Assembly (NCBI GenBank): GCA_963668615.2
Contig: CAXXCL010000001.1
Location: forward strand, 62,001 to 126,000
Length of the DNA stretch: 64,000 bases
Direction of reading: 5' to 3'
Source: JAAYPI01 sp963668615
Lineage (GTDB): Bacteria; Bacteroidota; Bacteroidia; Bacteroidales; Paludibacteraceae
The position numbers and the translations under genes are program-made. A model generated the notes under the pieces. It ran no database searches, was not told the DNA's origin, and saw only the letters and a list, made by a program, of their open reading frames with translations. This document shows positions 56,076-64,000 of this stretch, piece by piece. The number at the start of each line of letters is the position of its first letter. The first letter of the stretch is position 1.

Positions 56076-59000
56076 ATGAAAAAAAGTCCATCGTGCAAAC
56101 TTTTCAAACAAACACATAAACTTTTCAAACAAACTAACCTATTTTTATCCGTCTGTATTGCTTTAAGCTTATTCACAGAAGTATCGGCACAACCTCTTTA
56201 TATAGCCGGAAGTTCTACCTACTACAATGAATTAGTGGGAGGATCAGCTTCCCCTTTTGGTCGTATCCTGACACAAGAAACTCGAACGAATAATTCTGTC
56301 GGAGTAAAAACATGTTTAGGCAAAGCAGCCGGAACCGGTTGGTTTAAGTTTACGCAAAGCGATAATTCTTGGACATCCCAATGGGGCGGGTCAACGGTAA
56401 CAACACTATCGACAAATACCTACTATAGTTTAGGAGCGGTATATGGAGGTTCAAGCAACCTACAAGCTACTATTGCAGTTGGAAGTTATTATACTTTCAT
56501 TATTGGACAAAATTCATCATCAAGCAATAATATTGCCGTATTATTGTCAGCAGAAACGCCTGCAAGTGTTAGTTCTGTCACGACAACTACTCCTGCCCAA
56601 AATACCACAACAACAGTTACAGCAAACTTAGGCAGTGCTATTTCTACCACATCAGGGGAAGGAGCTCAGTACGTTTATTTGGCTTATTCGATCAATAGTG
56701 GTTCATATACTACTGTAGCAATGACACGTTCTTCATCAACTGTTTATACGGCAGATATTCCATCTTCGGCTAACGCAAGTGGAGCTGGCATTTCATATTT
56801 TGTATTCACATCTCCATTAAGTGCCATTACACCAACTACAACAGGTTTCGATTTTTTATGTTTTACACAATCAGCAAGTCAATCATACACAATAGGAGCT
56901 GTTTACTATACTGTAACAGGAAAGACAAACAATAGTTCTTATGGAGCAGTAAGTGGAAGCGGAACCTATACATCAGGCAATACTGCAACCCTCACGGCTA
57001 CTGCAACTACAGGCTATGTCTTTACTCAATGGAACGATGGTAATACCACTAATCCTCGTACCATTACGGTAACTAAGGATACAACATTGACTGCAACTTT
57101 TATTTTTGATGCCGGAGAAAAACCGGTTATTACAGCTCATAGAACAAATATTAATGTGAATAACCCCACTGATTTTGCCTCCATGTACGTAAGTTCAAAA
57201 GGTTCTTTGGCAAATGACGTTTCTTTTACAGGAGCAACCTCCTATTTATGGCAAGAATCAATTGATAATGTCAATTGGACAACATATACCGATGGAAAGA
57301 AAGCAACAACAAACAATATTAGACCACCCAAGATAGGTTATTATCGTTGCTTAATAACCCGAACAAGTGCAGATACAGGTTTACCTTTAACACTTGCATC
57401 TAACTCTCTACAAGTAACAAATGCAGGAGGAAGCACCATTTCTTTAAACAGTACATTGCCCATAATGATTGTACGCACAGACGTGGAAGCTTTTCCAACA
57501 GGATCTTTTTTATCTTCAAATGCTGCTTTACTGGCAGGAAAAGCAAAACGCAGTGTCGATGTTAAAATTCTGTGGAACGAAACCTCTTTAAGCGACAAAG
57601 ATTCCATTTATACAGAAGCCGACCTAACAGACACTACTCGCTTGTATTATGATAAAAAAGCAAGAATGAACTATCGTGGTTCGTCGAGCATGGGATATGA
57701 CAAACGTAGCTATGCTTTCACTGTTGGAGATGATAGTTGTACAATCGATGGCACTTGGATTAAGGACAAAAAGAAAATGTTCAAGTTAAATGAAACCAAG
57801 GACAAAGACTTTATTTTATATGCTGCTTGGACAGATGCCAGTTTGTTGCGTAATAAATTGGCCATTGATCTTTATTCGGATATGACAGGTGATTGGAATA
57901 GTCACTCACGTTACGTAGAACTTTATGTAGATGGAGTTTATCAGGGAATTTACCTCTTTATGGAAGAAAACAAAAAAGAAGCCAGTCGTATTCAAATGGA
58001 CAACAGCGGATACATCTTTAAATTGGATAAAACAGATACCAGTGACAGATACACTTCCGGAGGAACCGGCTGCACCTTTATATCTTCTATTACAGGGACA
58101 CAAAATATTACTACTTATGGCTTAACTATTGACCATGGTTTTGAAATGGTTTATCCTGAATATGATGAAGAAGATTTTACTACAACAACTTGGGGTAATA
58201 GGGTTACAGCATTAAAAGACAGGATCAATTCTTTTGAAACAGAGTTAAAAGCCGGTAATTATAGTACCATTCGAGATACTTACCTTGACTATGGATCATG
58301 GGCTGATTATTTTATAATGACGGAGTTGGCAAAAAATGTAGATGGATATCGCATTTCAACATGGTTCACAATGAAATCGGCTACCTCTAAGATTAAAGTA
58401 TCTCCTTTATGGGACTATGAGTTAAGCTTTAAAAATAGCTGGGATACCGGTAAAGAATGCTCTAGTACGTCGGGGCTTTTATCTGAAAATGATGCCGCTC
58501 ATAGTGATGCTTTTGGAACACCATTTTGGTGGGACGGATATGGCAAAAGCAATGCATACGTAGGTGGAGGTTTACTTAATGATGTGTGCTTCAAGGCAAA
58601 GGTGAAGGAACGTTGGTTAATACATACAGGCACGGGAGGAGCATTGACGGATACTAATATACAAACAAAATTATCGGCTCTTGATGGTATCTTAAACGCT
58701 AAAAACAGTTCTAATGTAACTCCCATTCAAAGAGAAGCGACAAAATGGTCTGGCAGATATTCTACGTATGCTACCCAAAAAGGTTATATTGATGCTTGGT
58801 TAAATGCATCATCCGGCCGTCTTGCTGCACTGAATACCATTATTTCCGACTATCCTACCTATATAACATCTGCATCAATTAATACAGTTAGTGGAATATC
58901 TTTAGGAGATAACGTCACATTTACAGCTACAGTAGCCGGAACCGGGACTTTCAAATATGATTGGTACTATTGTGCAACTGACACGAGCAATGCAAGTTTA

Positions 59001-62000
59001 TGGACATCAGTTGCTGCTAATAGCTCGGAGACTTATACTATATCAAATGTACAAGGCAGTAATGACGGATATTACCACTGTATAGTGACATCAAATACTT
59101 GTAGTTGCATAACAGACACTTTAACTTCTCAAATAGATCTTGGGACTAAAACTATTACAGTAATATCTGCCAATACAACTTATGGAACTGTAAGTGGAGG
59201 TGGAACATACTCTACAGGTACTGTCGTTACAATTAAAGCAATAGCAAAAACAGGATATGCATTTACTAAATGGAGTGATGGTAATACCCAAGCGTCTAGA
59301 TCAATTACTGTTTCTTCTAACGCATCGTATATTGCTATGTTTGCTGTTGCTAAACATACTATTACGGCTAATGCAGGGACAGGTGGCACAACAACTGGAG
59401 GAGGAATATACAATTACGGTCAAACGGCTACCTTAACGGCTACACCAAATACCGGTTATTCATTTGTAACTTGGGATGACGGCACTACAACGTCGGAACG
59501 TTCGGTTTTTGTTATATCGGACTCAACTTTCACGGCAAGCTTTAGTCCAAATTCTTACACCATTACAGCAACGGCCGGTACAGGTGGAACGGTGACCGGT
59601 GGCGGTTCGTACAATTATGGTGCTACGGCTACCTTGACAGCTACACCAAATACCGGATATTCTTTCGTTAGTTGGAACGATGGGGTTACTACCGCTTCGC
59701 GTTCAGTGACTGTTTCCGCAGCAGCTACCTATACGGCTACGTTCGCCATTAACTCTTACACCATTACAGCCACTGCAGGCACAGGGGGTTCAGTTACCGG
59801 TTCTGGTTCTTACAATTACGGTGCTACGGCTACCTTAACAGCTACACCAAATACCGGGTATTCTTTCGTAAAATGGAGTGATAACAATACCAATGCTTCG
59901 CGTTCGGTGACCGTTTCTGCTGGAGCGACATATACGGCTACGTTCGCCATTAACTCTTACACCATTACAGCGACTGCAGGCACAGGAGGAACAGTTACCG
60001 GTTCTGGTTCTTACAATTATGGTGCAACGGCTGCATTGACAGCTACGCCCAATACCGGATATTCATTCGTAAAATGGAGTGATAACAATACCAATGCTTC
60101 GCGTTCGGTGACCGTTTCTGCTGCAGCTACCTATACGGCTACGTTCGCTATTAATACATACACATTAAGTGTTTCTTCCGATGGTAACGGTACCGTTAAT
60201 ACGGCTGTAAACGGAACATATAATTACGGTGCTACAGCAACGATTACGGCTACGCCAAGTTCTAATTACCATTTCGTTTCTTGGAGTGATGGAAGCACAA
60301 CAGCATCGCGTGAGATTACGATAACTGCCAATACATCTTTATCTGCTACGTTCGCTATTAACACATACACCTTAAGTATTTCTTCCAATGGAAACGGTAC
60401 TGTGAATACGGCTGTAAACGGAACATATAATTATGGTACTACAGCTACGATTACTGCTACGCCAACCTCAAATTACCATTTCGTCTCTTGGAGTGATGGA
60501 AGCACAACAGCATCGCGTGAGATTACGATAACTGCCAATACATCTTTATCTGCTACCTTTGCCATTAACTCTTACACCATTACAGCGACTGCAGGCACAG
60601 GAGGTTCGGTGACCGGTGGTGGTTCGTACAATTATGGTGCAACAGCTACGTTGACAGCTACGCCCAATACAGAATATTCATTCGTAAAATGGAGTGATAA
60701 CAATACCAATGCTTCACGTTCAGTGACTGTTTCCGCAGCAGCTACCTATACGGCTACGTTTGCCATTAACTCTTACACCATTACAGCGACTGCAGGCACA
60801 GGAGGTTCGGTGACCGGTGGTGGTTCGTACAATTATGGTGCAACAGCTACGTTGACAGCTACGCCCAATACCGGATATTCTTTCGTTAGTTGGAATGATG
60901 GGGTTACTACCGCTTCTCGCTCAATTACTGTTTCCGCAACAGCTACCTATACGGCTACCTTTGCCATTAACTCTTACACCATTACAGCAACTGCCGGTAC
61001 AGGAGGAACAGTTACCGGTTCTGGTTCTTACAATTATGGTGCTACAGCTACGTTGACAGCCACGCCCAACACAGGGTATTCTTTCGTAAAATGGAGTGAT
61101 AACAATACCAATGCTTCGCGTTCAGTTACCGTTTCTGCAGCAGCAACCTATACGGCTACCTTTGCTATTAACTCTTACACCATTACAGCGACTGCAGGCA
61201 CAGGAGGAACAGTTACCGGTTCTGGTTCTTACAATTATGGTGCTACGGCTACCTTGACAGCTACACCCAATACAGGGTATTCATTCGTAAAATGGAGTGA
61301 TAACAATACCAATGCTTCACGTTCAGTGACTGTTTCCGCAGCAGCGACCTATACGGCTACGTTCGCCATTAACTCTTACACCATTACAGCAACGGCAGGT
61401 ACAGGAGGTTCGGTGACCGGTGGTGGTTCCTACAATTATGGTGCTACAGCTACCTTGACAGCTACACCCAATACAGGGTATTCTTTCGTAAAATGGAGTG
61501 ATAACAATACCAATGCTTCACGTTCAGTGACTGTTTCCGCAGCAGCTACCTACACAGCTACGTTTGCCATTAACTCTTACACCATTACAGCGACTGCCGG
61601 TACAGGAGGTTCGGTGACCGGTGGTGGTTCTTACAATTATGGTACGAGTGTAACTTTAACTGCTACACCAAATACCGGATATTCTTTCGTTAGTTGGAAT
61701 GATGGGGTTACTACCGCTTCGCGTTCAGTTACCGTTTCTGCTGCAGCTACCTATACGGCTACCTTTGCCATTAACTCTTACACCATTACAGCAACTGCCG
61801 GTACAGGAGGAACAGTTACCGGTTCTGGTTCTTACAATTATGGTGCTACGGCTACGATTACGGCTACGCCAAGTTCTAATTACCATTTCGTTTCTTGGAG
61901 TGATGGAAGCACAACGGCATCTCGTGAAATTACGATAACTGCCAATACATCTTTATCTGCTACGTTTGCCATTAACTCTTACACCATTACAGCAACTGCC

Positions 62001-64000
62001 GGTACAGGAGGAACAGTTACCGGTGGCGGTTCGTACAATTATGGTACGAGTGTAACTTTAACTGCCACACCAAATACCGGATATTCTTTCGTTAGTTGGA
62101 ACGATGGGGTTACTACCGCTTCGCGTTCAATTACCGTTTCCGCAGCAGCAACCTATACGGCTACTTTTGCTATTAACTCTTACACCATTACAGCAACGGC
62201 AGGTACAGGTGGAACGGTTACCGGTGGCGGTTCTTACAATTATGGTACGAGTGTAACTTTAACTGCTACACCCAACACCGGATATTCTTTCGTTAGTTGG
62301 AACGGTGGGGTTACTACCGCTTCGCGTTCAGTGACTGTTTCTGCTACAGCTACCTATACAGCTACTTTTGCTATTAATACTTACTCCTTAAGTATTTCTT
62401 CCAATGGTAACGGTACCGTTAATACAGCTGTAAACGGAACATATAATTACGGTGCTACAGCAACGATTACGGCTACGCCAAGTTCTAATTACCATTTCGT
62501 TTCTTGGAGTGATGGAAGCACAACAGCATCGCGTGAGATTACGATAACTGCCAATACATCTTTATCTGCTACGTTCGCTATTAACACATACACCTTAAGT
62601 ATTTCTTCCAATGGAAACGGTACTGTGAATACGGCTGTAAACGGAACATATAATTATGGTGCTACGGCTACGATTACTGCTACGCCAAGCTCAAATTACC
62701 ATTTCGTTTCTTGGAGTGATGGAAGCACAACGGCATCTCGTGAAATTACGATAACTGCCAATACTTCTTTATCCGCCACATTCGGCATTAATACTTATAC
62801 CTTAAATATTTCTTCCAATGGAAACGGTGTAGTAAATGCCATCCCTAATGGAGTGACATACGACTATGGTTCTACTGTAACTATTGTAGCTACTGCAAAC
62901 TCTAATTACCATTTCGTCTCTTGGAGCGATGGAAACACAACAGCTACACGTGAGATTACAATGACTGCTGATACAACTTTATCCGCCACATTCGGCATTA
63001 ACTCTTACACCATTACAGCAACGGCAGGTACAGGAGGAACAGTGACCGGTGGTAGTTCGTACAATTATGGTGCTACGGCTACCTTGACAGCTACACCAAA
63101 TACCGGATATTCTTTCGTTAGTTGGAACGATGGGGTTACTACCGCTTCTCGCTCAGTTACCGTTTCCGCAGCAGCAACCTATACGGCTACGTTCGCTATT
63201 AACTCTTACACCATTACAGCGACTGCAGGCACAGGGGGCTCAGTTACCGGTGGCGGTTCTTACAATTATGGTGCTACAGCTACCTTAACAGCTACGCCCA
63301 ATACAGGATATTCTTTCGTAAAATGGAGTGATAACAATACCAATGCTTCGCGTTCGGTGACCGTTTCTGCTGCAGCTACCTATACGGCTACCTTTGCCAT
63401 TAACTCTTACACCATTACAGCGACTGCAGGCACAGGAGGTTCGGTGACCGGTGGTGGTTCGTACAATTATGGTGCTACAGCTACCTTGACAGCTACACCC
63501 AATACAGGGTATTCTTTCGTAAAATGGAGTGATAACAATACCAATGCTTCACGTTCAGTTACCGTTTCTGCTGCAGCTACCTATACAGCTACGTTTGCCA
63601 TTAACTCTTATACCATTACGGCAACTGCAGGCACAGGAGGAACGGTGACCGGTGGTGGTTCGTACAATTATGGTGCTACGGCTACCTTGACAGCTACACC
63701 AAATACCGGTTATTCATTCGTTAGTTGGAACGATGGGGTTACTACCGCTTCGCATTCAGTGACTGTTTCTGCTGCAGCGACCTATACGGCTACGTTCGCC
63801 ATTAACTCTTACACCATTACAGCAACTGCAGGCACAGGGGGTTCAGTTACCGGTTCTGGTTCTTACAATTACGGTGCTACGGCTACCTTGACAGCTACAC
63901 CAAATACCGGTTATTCTTTTGTCAGCTGGAATGATGGGGTTACTACCGCTTCGCGTTCAGTGACTGTTTCCGCAGCAGCTACCTATACAGCTACGTTCGC
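56076..64000 (+). CDS. Giant secreted CotH-kinase protein with InlB-type repeats (runs off the window)
   Basis: At least 2641 residues with no stop to the window end. The signal peptide has a long basic n-region with a 7-residue tandem duplication (KLFKQTH/KLFKQTN, 56097-56138) before the hydrophobic core. Residues about 46-275 are an unrecognised beta-rich domain, 276-345 an InlB-B-like repeat, 352-455 an Ig-like segment. A CotH kinase domain occupies about 458-920 (RMNYRGSSSMGYDKRSYAF, LRNKLAIDLYSDMTGDW, GVYQGIYLFMEENKKEA, SPLWDYELSFKNSWD, where the usual D-F-D reads D-Y-E). A second Ig-like segment (about 925-1020) precedes 24 tandem repeats (from 59142). A T9SS domain probably lies beyond the window. 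Confidence 0.85.
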   Translation, partial: MKKSPSCKLFKQTHKLFKQTNLFLSVCIALSLFTEVSAQPLYIAGSSTYYNELVGGSASPFGRILTQETRTNNSVGVKTCLGKAAGTGWFKFTQSDNSWTSQWGGSTVTTLSTNTYYSLGAVYGGSSNLQATIAVGSYYTFIIGQNSSSSNNIAVLLSAETPASVSSVTTTTPAQNTTTTVTANLGSAISTTSGEGAQYVYLAYSINSGSYTTVAMTRSSSTVYTADIPSSANASGAGISYFVFTSPLSAITPTTTGFDFLCFTQSASQSYTIGAVYYTVTGKTNNSSYGAVSGSGTYTSGNTATLTATATTGYVFTQWNDGNTTNPRTITVTKDTTLTATFIFDAGEKPVITAHRTNINVNNPTDFASMYVSSKGSLANDVSFTGATSYLWQESIDNVNWTTYTDGKKATTNNIRPPKIGYYRCLITRTSADTGLPLTLASNSLQVTNAGGSTISLNSTLPIMIVRTDVEAFPTGSFLSSNAALLAGKAKRSVDVKILWNETSLSDKDSIYTEADLTDTTRLYYDKKARMNYRGSSSMGYDKRSYAFTVGDDSCTIDGTWIKDKKKMFKLNETKDKDFILYAAWTDASLLRNKLAIDLYSDMTGDWNSHSRYVELYVDGVYQGIYLFMEENKKEASRIQMDNSGYIFKLDKTDTSDRYTSGGTGCTFISSITGTQNITTYGLTIDHGFEMVYPEYDEEDFTTTTWGNRVTALKDRINSFETELKAGNYSTIRDTYLDYGSWADYFIMTELAKNVDGYRISTWFTMKSATSKIKVSPLWDYELSFKNSWDTGKECSSTSGLLSENDAAHSDAFGTPFWWDGYGKSNAYVGGGLLNDVCFKAKVKERWLIHTGTGGALTDTNIQTKLSALDGILNAKNSSNVTPIQREATKWSGRYSTYATQKGYIDAWLNASSGRLAALNTIISDYPTYITSASINTVSGISLGDNVTFTATVAGTGTFKYDWYYCATDTSNASLWTSVAANSSETYTISNVQGSNDGYYHCIVTSNTCSCITDTLTSQIDLGTKTITVISANTTYGTVSGGGTYSTGTVVTIKAIAKTGYAFTKWSDGNTQASRSITVSSNASYIAMFAVAKHTITANAGTGGTTTGGGIYNYGQTATLTATPNTGYSFVTWDDGTTTSERSVFVISDSTFTASFSPNSYTITATAGTGGTVTGGGSYNYGATATLTATPNTGYSFVSWNDGVTTASRSVTVSAAATYTATFAINSYTITATAGTGGSVTGSGSYNYGATATLTATPNTGYSFVKWSDNNTNASRSVTVSAGATYTATFAINSYTITATAGTGGTVTGSGSYNYGATAALTATPNTGYSFVKWSDNNTNASRSVTVSAAATYTATFAINTYTLSVSSDGNGTVNTAVNGTYNYGATATITATPSSNYHFVSWSDGSTTASREITITANTSLSATFAINTYTLSISSNGNGTVNTAVNGTYNYGTTATITATPTSNYHFVSWSDGSTTASREITITANTSLSATFAINSYTITATAGTGGSVTGGGSYNYGATATLTATPNTEYSFVKWSDNNTNASRSVTVSAAATYTATFAINSYTITATAGTGGSVTGGGSYNYGATATLTATPNTGYSFVSWNDGVTTASRSITVSATATYTATFAINSYTITATAGTGGTVTGSGSYNYGATATLTATPNTGYSFVKWSDNNTNASRSVTVSAAATYTATFAINSYTITATAGTGGTVTGSGSYNYGATATLTATPNTGYSFVKWSDNNTNASRSVTVSAAATYTATFAINSYTITATAGTGGSVTGGGSYNYGATATLTATPNTGYSFVKWSDNNTNASRSVTVSAAATYTATFAINSYTITATAGTGGSVTGGGSYNYGTSVTLTATPNTGYSFVSWNDGVTTASRSVTVSAAATYTATFAINSYTITATAGTGGTVTGSGSYNYGATATITATPSSNYHFVSWSDGSTTASREITITANTSLSATFAINSYTITATAGTGGTVTGGGSYNYGTSVTLTATPNTGYSFVSWNDGVTTASRSITVSAAATYTATFAINSYTITATAGTGGTVTGGGSYNYGTSVTLTATPNTGYSFVSWNGGVTTASRSVTVSATATYTATFAINTYSLSISSNGNGTVNTAVNGTYNYGATATITATPSSNYHFVSWSDGSTTASREITITANTSLSATFAINTYTLSISSNGNGTVNTAVNGTYNYGATATITATPSSNYHFVSWSDGSTTASREITITANTSLSATFGINTYTLNISSNGNGVVNAIPNGVTYDYGSTVTIVATANSNYHFVSWSDGNTTATREITMTADTTLSATFGINSYTITATAGTGGTVTGGSSYNYGATATLTATPNTGYSFVSWNDGVTTASRSVTVSAAATYTATFAINSYTITATAGTGGSVTGGGSYNYGATATLTATPNTGYSFVKWSDNNTNASRSVTVSAAATYTATFAINSYTITATAGTGGSVTGGGSYNYGATATLTATPNTGYSFVKWSDNNTNASRSVTVSAAATYTATFAINSYTITATAGTGGTVTGGGSYNYGATATLTATPNTGYSFVSWNDGVTTASHSVTVSAAATYTATFAINSYTITATAGTGGSVTGSGSYNYGATATLTATPNTGYSFVSWNDGVTTASRSVTVSAAATYTATF
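59142..64000 (+). repeat. 24 tandem InlB-B-like coding repeats, two families
   Basis: Type A units are 67 residues (201 bases, YTITATAGTGG... SYNYGATATLTATPNTGYSF) and type B are 69 residues (207 bases, YTLSISSNGNG... SSNYHFVSWSDG). R1 59142, R2 59349, R3 59550, then R6 60153, R7 60360, R17 62376, R18 62583 and R19 62790 (70 residues) are type B or B-like; most others are type A. R14 (61773-61973) fuses a type A first half to a type B second half. Units are nearly identical at DNA level, so expansion is recent. Confidence 0.9.

Noticed and set aside
59142..64000. CRISPR array
   Set aside because: Repeats are 201-210 bases, contiguous, and in frame throughout; they encode protein domains and have no spacers.

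Overview
The window looks like a chromosomal segment of an AT-rich member of the Bacteroidota, most likely Bacteroidales. It carries type III glutamine synthetase, LL-diaminopimelate aminotransferase (DapL), Bacteroidota-style promoters (TTG/TTTG, about 19 bases, TAnnTTTG), mostly no Shine-Dalgarno (SD) sequences, and several secreted proteins ending in type IX secretion system (T9SS) C-terminal sorting domains. Genus cannot be fixed from sequence reading; a Paludibacter-like or Porphyromonas/Dysgonomonas-related lineage is an inference.

Layout. 1-12160: nitrogen and lysine block, glnN (with an apparent 1-base frameshift near its start), gltB, gltD, asnB, dapF, dapL, closed by a strong terminator. 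12298-14504 (minus): L-lactate dehydrogenase and the rpsF-rpsR-rplI operon with a textbook Bacteroidota promoter. 14623-19964: peroxiredoxin, purL and a pair of half-size chromate transporters. 20045-21498 (minus): three small envelope proteins. 21730-28781 (minus): one operon of acyltransferase, ABC ATPase, two MacB-type permeases, membrane fusion protein and TolC-like channel. 28902-34877: accessory-looking stretch with Nudix hydrolase, a possible nhaA remnant, VIT-family transporter, membrane protein, GNAT, 2H phosphoesterase-like protein, a T9SS cargo protein and an HD hydrolase. 35072-38403: secreted CotH-kinase protein and stand-alone AICAR formyltransferase. 38404-40446: a discoidin-like surface protein, a repeat- and hairpin-rich intergenic region with a (TC)10 tract, and tRNA-Ser(GGA). 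40535-49115: housekeeping genes (tatD, HAD phosphatase, rsmI, tdk, TPR protein, DedA protein, aroE, fabI).

49331-64000 is the most unusual part: a cluster of secreted adhesin-like proteins. It holds a lipoprotein of the Cthe_2159 beta-helix family, then two copies of a two-gene module in which a 158-residue protein with a T9SS sorting domain overlaps (ATGA) a Cthe_2159-type protein with no recognisable sorting domain. A very large CotH-kinase protein follows, ending in at least 24 tandem InlB-B-like repeats and running off the window. The sorting domains, CotH kinases, carbohydrate-binding folds and expandable repeats together suggest a cell-surface matrix or adhesion system. The split-cargo arrangement and the CotH/repeat architecture are the main candidates for undescribed biology.
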